64,000 bases of DNA, taken from NCBI RefSeq assembly GCF_003261575.2, contig NZ_CP036175.1:2356001-2420000 (forward strand). The letters run 5' to 3'. This document shows, piece by piece, positions 9,003 to 16,255 of the stretch. The notes beneath the pieces were generated by a model. That model made no database searches and was not told the DNA's origin. It worked only from the letters and a program-made list of their open reading frames with translations. Positions within the stretch are counted from its first letter, which is position 1; every line of letters begins with the position of its first letter. The stretch comes from Klebsiella huaxiensis (GTDB taxonomy: Bacteria > Pseudomonadota > Gammaproteobacteria > Enterobacterales > Enterobacteriaceae). The translations under genes and the position numbers were made by a program.

Positions 9003-9842
9003 ATGTTAAGTAAACGTTGGGATACTGCAGGACGCTGGTGCATCTACGCGCTGTTATTAATTGTTTTCGTCGGGCCGTTCTGGGGCATTGTTGCCACCGC
9101 TTTTAGCGGTGCGCCGGTCAAACCGGGGGAACTGCTGGCATGGCCGAACCAGTTCTCTTTTGAAAACTTCATCTTTGCGTGGATGGATATCGGCGTCTGG
9201 CAGTATCTGCTGAACTCGATTCTGGTGGTGTTCTTTGGCACCGTACTGCAGGTGTCGGTGAGTGCATTGGCCGCCTATGCCCTGGCGCGTAAAAAGTTTC
9301 GCGGCGTCGCGCTGGTGAGCCTCGTGATCCTCTCCACCATGATGCTGCCGGAAGAAGTTATCGCTATCCCTCTGTATATGATTATCAACTGGCGGCTGCC
9401 GTTTATCGATGCGTCGCTCTACAACAGCTATCTCGGCATGATTCTGCCGGTGGTGGGCTGGGCGTTCTCCATCTTCGTGTTGACCGAATTTATGTCGGCT
9501 ATCCCGAAAGAGCTGGAAGAGGCGGCACGTATCGACGGCGCCAACGAGTGGCAGATTTTCTTCCACGTCATTCTGCCGCTGGTGAAGCCGGCGCTGGGAA
9601 CGGTTGTGACCTTCGGCTTCATTATGATTTGGGACCAGTACCTGCTGCCGCTGATTGTGGTGAACCAGGACAGCCTGAACACCATTCCGGTCATTCTCGG
9701 CACGCTGCGTACCGATGAGAGCATCACGCCGAACATTTTTATCGCCATTACGCTACTGGCGATGCTGCCAAGCATCATCGTCTATCTGGGTCTGCAAAAA
9801 CATTTCAACCGCGGGATCATGTCCGGCGCGGTCAAAGGATAA
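9003..9842 (+). CDS. ABC sugar transporter permease (MalG-type)
   Basis: About 279 residues, six predicted membrane helices. The EAA loop reads ELEEAARIDGANEWQIFFHV then ILPLVKPAL, typical of the MalG/UgpE subfamily. Two start codons are adjacent (GTG at 9000 and ATG at 9003); AAGGAG at 8991-8996 favours 9003. The gene follows the first permease by a few bases and is followed by the ATPase with similar spacing, so the four transporter genes form one operon. Confidence 0.9.
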   Translation: MLSKRWDTAGRWCIYALLLIVFVGPFWGIVATAFSGAPVKPGELLAWPNQFSFENFIFAWMDIGVWQYLLNSILVVFFGTVLQVSVSALAAYALARKKFRGVALVSLVILSTMMLPEEVIAIPLYMIINWRLPFIDASLYNSYLGMILPVVGWAFSIFVLTEFMSAIPKELEEAARIDGANEWQIFFHVILPLVKPALGTVVTFGFIMIWDQYLLPLIVVNQDSLNTIPVILGTLRTDESITPNIFIAITLLAMLPSIIVYLGLQKHFNRGIMSGAVKG

Positions 9843-9852
9843 GGAGTTACCG

Positions 9853-10947
9853 ATGGGATCTGTTGTACTGAATAGCGTACGGAAGTCATATGGTGATGCG
9901 CACGTCATTAAAGACGTATCGCTGACTATCCCTGATGGCGAGTTCTGCGTGCTGGTGGGGCCGAGCGGCTGTGGGAAATCGACGCTGCTGCGCATGATTG
10001 CCGGTCTCGAGGAGATTTCCGCCGGTGAAGTGCACATCAACGAACGTGATGTCACCGAAGTGGAGCCGAAGTTGCGCGATATCGCGATGGTGTTCCAGAG
10101 CTATGCGCTCTACCCGCAGATGACGGTACGCGAAAATATGGGCTTTGCGCTGAAGATGGCGCGACTGCCGAAAACGGAAATCAAACAGAAAGTCGACGAA
10201 GCGGCGGCGTTGCTGGGGCTGGAACCACTGCTGGAGCGTCTGCCAAAAGATCTCTCCGGCGGTCAGCGTCAGCGCGTAGCGATGGGGCGCGCCATTGTGC
10301 GTAAGCCACAGGTATTCCTGTTCGATGAACCGCTGTCGAACCTCGATGCCAAGCTGCGTACCCAGGTGCGCGGTGAAATTCGCGAGCTGCACCGTCGCCT
10401 GAAAACGACCTCCGTGTACGTGACCCACGATCAGATTGAAGCGATGACAATGGGGCAGATGATCGTGGTGCTGCGCGACGGGCGCATCGAGCAGGCGGGG
10501 ACGCCGCTGGAGCTGTACGACCAGCCGGCCAACCTGTTTGTCGCCGGGTTTATCGGCTCGCCGGAGATTAACCAGCTACGAGGGGAAGTGGTGCTCAGCG
10601 GAAATACGACCAACTTGCGTCTGAAAGATGGCTCGCTGCTGGCGTTGCCGGCAGGACTACAGGTGACCGACGGCCAACAGGTGGTGTACGCCATTCGCCC
10701 GGAGCAGGTGAACGTGGTACACGAAGCACGGGACGATGCGCTGGCGGCGAAGGTGACGGCGGTGGAGAATACCGGTTCGGATATGCAGCTGTTCTGCGAC
10801 ACCGGCGGCGGGGCGTTTACTTCGGTATTCAAACAGCGTCTGCCTGTCAAAGAGGGCGATAACATCTGGCTGCAACCGAAACTCTCCGGTGTGCATCTGT
10901 TTGATGCGCAAAGCGGCCTGCGCATAGCCTGTCTGGAGGAGCAATAA
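9853..10947 (+). CDS. ABC sugar transporter ATPase (MsmK/UgpC/MalK type)
   Basis: 364 residues. Walker A is GPSGCGKST (residues 36-44), the Q-loop VFQSYALYP, the signature LSGGQRQR, Walker B VFLFDEPLSNLD and the H-loop VTHDQ. The C-terminal third is the TOBE/OB regulatory region of carbohydrate-type ATPases. The ATG at 9853 follows AAGGAG with 6 bases of spacing. An upstream in-frame extension to 9715 overlaps the permease and is not used. It energises import by the two permeases. Confidence 0.94.
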   Translation: MGSVVLNSVRKSYGDAHVIKDVSLTIPDGEFCVLVGPSGCGKSTLLRMIAGLEEISAGEVHINERDVTEVEPKLRDIAMVFQSYALYPQMTVRENMGFALKMARLPKTEIKQKVDEAAALLGLEPLLERLPKDLSGGQRQRVAMGRAIVRKPQVFLFDEPLSNLDAKLRTQVRGEIRELHRRLKTTSVYVTHDQIEAMTMGQMIVVLRDGRIEQAGTPLELYDQPANLFVAGFIGSPEINQLRGEVVLSGNTTNLRLKDGSLLALPAGLQVTDGQQVVYAIRPEQVNVVHEARDDALAAKVTAVENTGSDMQLFCDTGGGAFTSVFKQRLPVKEGDNIWLQPKLSGVHLFDAQSGLRIACLEEQ

Positions 10948-10948
10948 G

Positions 10949-12094
10949 GTGGCGATGAAGCTGTACACCCTTGATGAAAATTGTCTGGAAAATGCCCGAG
11001 CGGGCCTGAAACAGCCGTTTTCGCCGCTGCAGCTGGCCCTCAGCAAGCTGGTGGCTGAAGCGGATTTGCTTAAGCGTGAGCCACCAGAAAGCGTGGTGCA
11101 TAAAAAACTGCGCCCGGCGAGCGGAGATGCGCATGATTATTACAGTCTGGGCACCTACTGGTGGCCAAACCCACGGCGGCCCAACGGGCTGCCCTACATT
11201 CGCCGCGATGGGCATATCAACCCGCAATGCGAAAATAACGACACCGATACCTCGCGCATTATCCGCATGTGCGAGCGCTGCCTGACGCTGGGGCTGGCGT
11301 GGTACTTCACCGGCCAGCGTCAGTACGCGCAGGCCGCAGCCGCGCAGATCCGCTGCTGGTTCCTCGACGGCGACACGCGCATGAATCCACACCTGAACTA
11401 CGGGCAGGCGATCCCCGGCGTGGTCTCCGGGCGCGGGACCGGGCTTATCGACACCCGTCTGCTGTGGATGGTGGTCGATACTATCGGGCTGATCAACGCG
11501 GCTAGCGTGCTGGATACCGACGATATCATCGGCCTGCACCAGTGGTTCCGCGATTTTAACCACTGGATGTACTACAGCGAAATCGGCCACTCAGAATACG
11601 TCTGGCACAATAACCACGGCACCTGGTATGACGCCCAGCGTACGGTCAACGCGCTATTTTATGGCGATAAAGGGCTGGCGGCGCGCATCATCGAGCAGGG
11701 GATCACCCAGCGAATGGCGGCGCAAATCGACCAGGACGGCAAGCAGACGATGGAGCTGGAGCGCACCATTCCGTTCCACTACTCGCTGTTTAACCTCGAA
11801 GCGCATCTGTTGCTTAACCGTTACGCCGAGCACGTGGAATTTGACCGCTGGAATCACATTCGCGACGGGCGTGGGGTGAAGCAGGGGATCGATTACCTGG
11901 TGCCGTTTATTCGCGAGCCGGATCTGTGGCCGTACAGTGATTTGCAAGGGATTGTCTGGGATAGCGCGCTGCGGCTACTGTTGCAATCGGTACGTGGTTA
12001 TCCGAAACAGTCGGCCAGCTATCGTGAAGTGCTGAAGTGTTTGCCGCAGGAGACGTTGCAGCTCAAAGAGCAACTGATGTGGTGCCCGGGCTGA
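10949..12094 (+). CDS. Alginate-lyase-family protein, cytoplasmic paralogue
   Basis: 381 residues, no signal peptide. It aligns along its length with the exported protein at 4987-6225: HDYYSLGTYWWPNP, RGTGLIDTRLLW and the core block VWHNNHGTWYDAQ, with LERTIPFHYSLFNLEAH after it. It starts at GTG 10949, one base after the ATPase stop, with GGAGGAG at 10936-10942. Position at the end of the importer operon suggests it degrades the imported oligosaccharide in the cytoplasm alongside the heparinase-family lyase. Actual lyase activity and substrate are inference. A hairpin at 12084-12104 overlaps its stop codon. Confidence 0.8.
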   Translation: MAMKLYTLDENCLENARAGLKQPFSPLQLALSKLVAEADLLKREPPESVVHKKLRPASGDAHDYYSLGTYWWPNPRRPNGLPYIRRDGHINPQCENNDTDTSRIIRMCERCLTLGLAWYFTGQRQYAQAAAAQIRCWFLDGDTRMNPHLNYGQAIPGVVSGRGTGLIDTRLLWMVVDTIGLINAASVLDTDDIIGLHQWFRDFNHWMYYSEIGHSEYVWHNNHGTWYDAQRTVNALFYGDKGLAARIIEQGITQRMAAQIDQDGKQTMELERTIPFHYSLFNLEAHLLLNRYAEHVEFDRWNHIRDGRGVKQGIDYLVPFIREPDLWPYSDLQGIVWDSALRLLLQSVRGYPKQSASYREVLKCLPQETLQLKEQLMWCPG

Positions 12095-12104
12095 TAGCCC
12101 GGGC
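12084..12104. terminator. Strong hairpin at the convergent ends of the island and yoaB
   Basis: A perfect 9-base stem, gcccgggct / agcccgggc, with a 3-base loop, spans the stop codon of the alginate-lyase-family gene. There is no uridine tract on the forward strand, so it may act with Rho or protect the 3' end rather than terminate alone. Confidence 0.45.
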
Positions 12105-12145
12105 GAGGTGTTTACGCCGGCCCCGGAGAAGCTCGGCGCAAAAAT

Positions 12146-12490
12146 TTACACCGCGGCGATAATCTTAATCTCGACTTTGTACTTTGGATTCATCAGTTTG
12201 GCCTGTACGGTGCAGCGCACCGGCGCGTGGCCAGCGACAACCCAGGCATCCCATGCCTGGTTCATCGCCGCAAAGTCAGCGCCGTCGGCGAGGAAAATAG
12301 TGGCATCAAGAATGCGCGACTTGCTGCTGCCCTGTTTTTCCAGCACTGCGTCAATCTGCGCCAGAGTGTCGGCGGTTTGCGCGCAGGCGTCGGCATCCAG
12401 ATTTGACGGTACGCCGGTGTAGTACAGCGTGTTGTTATGGATAACCACATCAGACCAGCGGGCTTCGGCATCGATACGCGTAATTGTCAT
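12146..12490 (-). CDS. yoaB: RidA-family protein YoaB
   Basis: 114 residues from ATG at 12490, identical in length to E. coli YoaB; a longer frame to 12541 lacks support. RidA-family members deaminate reactive enamine/imine intermediates from PLP enzymes. The family core AWDAWVVAGHAPVRCTVQA contains the arginine expected to bind the substrate carboxylate, and the C-terminus VEIKIIAAV matches the trimer-forming strand. The ribosome site is AGAGAGGAAATAAAA-type upstream of the start. It is convergent with the island and divergent from yoaA. Confidence 0.93.
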   Translation of the reverse strand: MTITRIDAEARWSDVVIHNNTLYYTGVPSNLDADACAQTADTLAQIDAVLEKQGSSKSRILDATIFLADGADFAAMNQAWDAWVVAGHAPVRCTVQAKLMNPKYKVEIKIIAAV

Positions 12491-12622
12491 TTTTATTTCC
12501 TCTCTGTTCCGGTTCATCAATGTGCGGCAAGACTGCCACAATGTTTCATCTGCGTCACTACCCGTACTGGCGAAAACCAGCCCACCCTGACATAATCACT
12601 GTCCAAATAACCAGGGGGTAAT

Positions 12623-14533
12623 GTGATCGACGATTTTGCAGCAGACGGCCAGTTGGCCAGCGCGATTGCGGGATTCAAACCACGCGAGCCGCAGCGCCAG
12701 ATGGCTTTCGCCGTCGCCAGCGCGATTGAAGAAACCCGTCCGCTGGTTGTTGAAGCGGGAACAGGAACCGGGAAAACTTACGCGTACCTGGCGCCAGCGC
12801 TGCGCGCAAATAAAAAAGTCATCATCTCCACCGGCTCGAAAGCGTTGCAGGATCAGCTCTATAGTCGGGACTTGCCTACCGTTGCCAAAGCGCTGAAGTT
12901 CGCCGGGAAGCTGGCCTTGCTGAAAGGGCGCTCGAACTACCTCTGCCTTGAGCGTCTTGAACAACAAGTGCTTGCCGGGGGCGACCTGCCGGTGCAAACC
13001 CTCAGCGACGTCATTCTGCTGCGATCGTGGTCTAACCAAACCGTTGATGGCGATATCAGCACCTGCGTCAGCGTGGCCGAAGATTCTCAGGCCTGGCCGT
13101 TGGTCACCAGCACCAATGATAACTGCCTCGGCAGCGACTGCCCGCTCTATAAAGACTGCTTTGTGGTAAAAGCGCGGAAAAAGGCGATGGATGCTGATGT
13201 CGTTGTCGTTAACCACCATCTGTTCCTCGCCGATATGGTGGTGAAAGAGAGCGGCTTCGGCGAACTGATTCCGGAAGCGGAAGTGATGATCTTCGATGAA
13301 GCGCATCAGTTGCCGGACATCGCCAGCCAATATTTTGGTCAATCGCTCTCCAGCCGCCAGTTGCTGGATCTGGCGAAAGACATCACGATTGCTTACCGTA
13401 CCGAACTGAAAGACACCCAGCAGCTACAGAAATGCGCTGACCGCCTGGCCCAGAGCGCGCAGGATTTTCGTCTGCAGCTAGGGGAGCCTGGCTATCGCGG
13501 TAACCTGCGCGAGCTCCTGGCGGATAGCAATATTCAGCGTGCTCTGCTGCTGCTCGATGATGCCCTTGAGCTGTGTTACGACGTGGCAAAATTGTCTCTC
13601 GGACGTTCAGCACTGCTTGATGCTGCTTTCGAGCGGGCGACGTTATATCGCGGGCGGCTTAAACGGCTGAAGGATACCAATCAGCCCGGCTACAGCTATT
13701 GGTACGAATGCAACTCCCGCCACTTTACGCTGGCGCTGACTCCGCTGACGGTGGCGGATAAATTTAAAGAAGTGATGGTGCAAAAACCGGGGAGTTGGAT
13801 CTTTACCTCGGCGACGCTGTCGGTTAACGATGATCTGCACCATTTCACCGATCGTCTGGGGATTGGCGAAGCGCAAACGCTGCTGCTGCCCAGCCCCTTT
13901 GATTATGCTCATCAGGCGCTGCTGTGCGTACCGCGAAATTTGCCATTGCCCAATCAACCCGGTGCAGCAAGGCATCTGGCGGCGATGCTCAAACCCCTGA
14001 TTGAAGCCAACGATGGTCGCTGCTTTATGCTGTGTACCTCGCACGCCATGATGCGCGATCTCGCTGAACAATTCCGCGCCACCATGACGCTGCCCGTTCT
14101 TTTGCAAGGGGAAACCAGTAAAGGCCAACTTCTGCAGCAGTTTGTTAGCGCTGGTAACGCCCTGCTGGTGGCGACCAGCAGCTTCTGGGAAGGGGTGGAC
14201 GTGCGCGGTGATGCGCTCTCACTGGTGATTATCGATAAACTGCCTTTCACCTCACCGGACGATCCGCTACTCAAAGCGCGAATGGAAGACTGCCGTCTGC
14301 GCGGCGGCGACCCATTTGATGAGGTTCAGTTGCCGGATGCGGTTATCACCCTAAAACAGGGCGTCGGGCGCTTGATTCGCGATATCGACGATCGCGGCGT
14401 GCTGGTTATCTGCGACAACCGCCTGGTAATGCGTCCGTATGGCGCAACGTTCCTCGCTAGCCTGCCGCCCGCGCCGCGAACTCGCGATATCCGTCGGGCG
14501 GTGCGTTTCCTGGCGGTGCCGCCAGCGAGGTAA
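12623..14533 (+). CDS. yoaA: ATP-dependent DNA helicase YoaA (DinG/XPD-like, Fe-S)
   Basis: 636 residues, as in E. coli. Walker A EAGTGTGKT is at 44-52 and the DEAH box is IFDEAHQLPD. Iron-sulfur ligands are Cys108, Cys168, Cys173 and Cys179, with the same C-x4-C-x5-C spacing as DinG. Helicase motif VI is near the end (GVGRLIRD). It starts with GTG at 12623 after AGGGGG. YoaA works with the HolC subunit of DNA polymerase III in tolerance of replication-blocking damage (established for E. coli). tsaB follows after an ERIC element. Confidence 0.95.
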   Translation: MIDDFAADGQLASAIAGFKPREPQRQMAFAVASAIEETRPLVVEAGTGTGKTYAYLAPALRANKKVIISTGSKALQDQLYSRDLPTVAKALKFAGKLALLKGRSNYLCLERLEQQVLAGGDLPVQTLSDVILLRSWSNQTVDGDISTCVSVAEDSQAWPLVTSTNDNCLGSDCPLYKDCFVVKARKKAMDADVVVVNHHLFLADMVVKESGFGELIPEAEVMIFDEAHQLPDIASQYFGQSLSSRQLLDLAKDITIAYRTELKDTQQLQKCADRLAQSAQDFRLQLGEPGYRGNLRELLADSNIQRALLLLDDALELCYDVAKLSLGRSALLDAAFERATLYRGRLKRLKDTNQPGYSYWYECNSRHFTLALTPLTVADKFKEVMVQKPGSWIFTSATLSVNDDLHHFTDRLGIGEAQTLLLPSPFDYAHQALLCVPRNLPLPNQPGAARHLAAMLKPLIEANDGRCFMLCTSHAMMRDLAEQFRATMTLPVLLQGETSKGQLLQQFVSAGNALLVATSSFWEGVDVRGDALSLVIIDKLPFTSPDDPLLKARMEDCRLRGGDPFDEVQLPDAVITLKQGVGRLIRDIDDRGVLVICDNRLVMRPYGATFLASLPPAPRTRDIRRAVRFLAVPPAR

Positions 14534-14578
14534 TGCGTGGCAAAATGTGGTAAGCTGCGCGCCATTTTGTCAATCTGC

Positions 14579-14704
14579 TATACCCAATGGATTTCGAGTT
14601 GCATTGAAACGGCAAGTTCATGAATCCCCGTGAGCATAGATAACTATGTGATTGGGGTGAATGGATGTAGCCAACAAAAATGCAGCTTGAAAGACGAAGG
14701 GGAT
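14579..14704. repeat. ERIC element (full length)
   Basis: About 126 bases with the ERIC ends (tataccca...cgagttgca and tgcagcttgaaagacgaagg) and the characteristic centre atgaatcccc...attggggtga. It lies between yoaA and tsaB, on their transcript, and can fold into one long stem. Confidence 0.85.
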
Positions 14705-14725
14705 AAAACGAGAGCGTGACGACCC

Positions 14726-15421
14726 ATGCAAATTTTGGCTATCGATACCGCCACAGAGGCCTGCTCTGCGGCGCTGTGGAATGATGGCACCCTCAGTGCT
14801 CATTTCGAAATCTGTCCCCGTGAACATACTCAACGGATCCTGCCGCTGGTGCAGGATGTCCTCAACGAAAGCGGCATCATGCTTACTGAACTCGACGCGC
14901 TGGCCTTTGGCCGCGGTCCAGGTAGCTTTACCGGCGTGCGTATCGGTATCGGTATTGCTCAGGGACTGGCGTTAGGCGCAGAGCTACCGATGATTGGTGT
15001 TTCCACGCTGGCAACCATGGCGCAGGGCGCGTGGCGTAAAACCGGCGCAACCCGCGTTCTGGCGGCGATTGATGCCAGAATGGGCGAAGTCTACTGGGCG
15101 GAATATCAGCGCGATGAGCAGGGTGTCTGGCATGGCGAAGAGAGCGAAGCGGTGCTCAAGCCGGAAGTCGTCAGTGAACGCCTGCAACAGCTCGAAGGGC
15201 AGTGGGCGACCGTCGGTACCGGCTGGCAGGCATGGCCAGATATGGCTAACGATTCCGGACTAACATTAACTGATGGTGAAATTCAGTTACCGGAAGCGCA
15301 GGATATGCTGCCGCTGGCTTGTCATCTGCTCACGGTGGGGAAAACCGTGGCCGTTGAGCACGCAGAACCAGTTTATTTACGTAATGAAGTCGCCTGGAAG
15401 AAACTTCCTGGCCGCGAGTGA
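14726..15421 (+). CDS. tsaB: tRNA t6A biosynthesis protein TsaB
   Basis: 231 residues, ASKHA fold, as E. coli TsaB (YeaZ). The N-terminus ILAIDTATEACSAAL and the block FGRGPGSFTGVRIGIGIAQG are family marks. TsaB is the non-catalytic partner of TsaD; with TsaE and TsaC it makes N6-threonylcarbamoyladenosine at position 37 of ANN-decoding tRNAs. The ATG at 14726 follows a GAGCGTGACG leader just after an ERIC element. A sigma-E-like promoter for yeaY lies in its last codons. Confidence 0.95.
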   Translation: MQILAIDTATEACSAALWNDGTLSAHFEICPREHTQRILPLVQDVLNESGIMLTELDALAFGRGPGSFTGVRIGIGIAQGLALGAELPMIGVSTLATMAQGAWRKTGATRVLAAIDARMGEVYWAEYQRDEQGVWHGEESEAVLKPEVVSERLQQLEGQWATVGTGWQAWPDMANDSGLTLTDGEIQLPEAQDMLPLACHLLTVGKTVAVEHAEPVYLRNEVAWKKLPGRE

Positions 15422-15427
15422 ATCTCA
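15400..15427 (+). promoter_or_regulatory. Possible sigma-E promoter for yeaY
   Basis: gaaactt (15400-15406), 16 bases, then tctca (15423-15427) resembles the sigma-E GGAACTT-N16-TCTGA form and sits about 40 bases before the yeaY start. E. coli yeaY is a known sigma-E regulon member, which supports the reading. The -10 match is imperfect. Confidence 0.4.
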
Positions 15428-15465
15428 GTAACTAATAAGTCTGAGAAGAAGGAAGGAGTCGCGTC

Positions 15466-16047
15466 ATGGCGGGTCAAAAAACGGTAGTACGTTGGTTAGT
15501 CGCGACAGCGGTTGTCGCTACGCTAAGTGGATGTGCTTCGGTACCGGATGCTATTAAAGGCACTACCCCGACGCCGCAGCAAGATTTAGTCCGGGTGATG
15601 AACGCGCCGCAGCTTTACGTTGGTCAGGAAGCGCGGTTTGGCGGTAAGGTCGTTAGCGTACAGAATCAGCAGGGCAAAACTCGCTTAGAGATTGCCACTG
15701 TCCAACTGGACGGCGCAGCGCGTCCGGAACTGGGTGAACCTTCGCGTGGGCGTATTTTTGCCGATGTGAATGGTTTTATCGATCCGGTTGATTTTCGCGG
15801 TCAATTGGTGACCGTGGTTGGCCCGATAGTCGGCGTCGTGGACGGTAAAGTTGGCAACACGCCGTACAAATTTATGCTAATGAATGCCAGCGGTTACAAG
15901 CGCTGGAACGTCGTGCAGCAGGTGGTGATGCCGCCGCAGCCCATTGATCCCTGGATGTTTGGCCCGCGCCCATGGGGCTACGGATACGGCGGTTGGGGCT
16001 GGTATAACCCAGGCCCTGCAGAAGTCAGAAACGTCGTAACTGAATGA
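15466..16047 (+). CDS. yeaY: Slp-family outer-membrane lipoprotein YeaY
   Basis: 193 residues, same length as E. coli YeaY. A lipoprotein signal ends in the lipobox LSGC (Cys at about 23), followed by ASVPD with no Asp at +2, which favours outer-membrane sorting. The C-terminus is rich in Gly, Trp and Tyr (RPWGYGYGGWGWYNPG). The start ATG has AAGGAAGGAG upstream. The paralogue Slp is a stationary-phase lipoprotein; the role of YeaY is unknown. A Rho-independent terminator follows. Confidence 0.92.
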   Translation: MAGQKTVVRWLVATAVVATLSGCASVPDAIKGTTPTPQQDLVRVMNAPQLYVGQEARFGGKVVSVQNQQGKTRLEIATVQLDGAARPELGEPSRGRIFADVNGFIDPVDFRGQLVTVVGPIVGVVDGKVGNTPYKFMLMNASGYKRWNVVQQVVMPPQPIDPWMFGPRPWGYGYGGWGWYNPGPAEVRNVVTE

Positions 16048-16071
16048 TTTTGTAGTTTTTATAAACAAAAT

Positions 16072-16104
16072 GAAACAGCGGCTGGTCCGCTGTTTCTTTG
16101 TTTT
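16072..16104 (+). terminator. Rho-independent terminator of yeaY
   Basis: A 10-base stem gaaacagcgg / ccgctgtttc is followed by tttgtttt, 25 bases after the yeaY stop. Confidence 0.8.
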
Positions 16105-16165
16105 CAGTCAAATAAGAAAAATAAATAGTGACGCGCTTCGCAACCTGTAAAACGCCTAATTAATA

Positions 16166-16182
16166 AACTGGTACGCTGAGTT
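16166..16182. promoter_or_regulatory. FadR operator upstream of fadD
   Basis: aactggtacgctgagtt matches the FadR half-site form ACTGGT...nnGTT and occupies the same place as the FadR site of E. coli fadD. FadR, encoded in this window at 25590-26309, represses fadD until bound by long-chain acyl-CoA. Confidence 0.65.
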
Positions 16183-16255
16183 AATATAATGTTAACAAAA
16201 TGTTTGTTGATCAGGGGTTGTGATGACGACGAATAATTATTTCAGAGGTGATGCA

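Noticed and set aside
10847..11590. 247-codon reverse-strand frame opposite the ATPase and alginate-lyase-family genes
   Set aside because: It is antisense to two well-supported genes and has the codon-complement look of a shadow frame.
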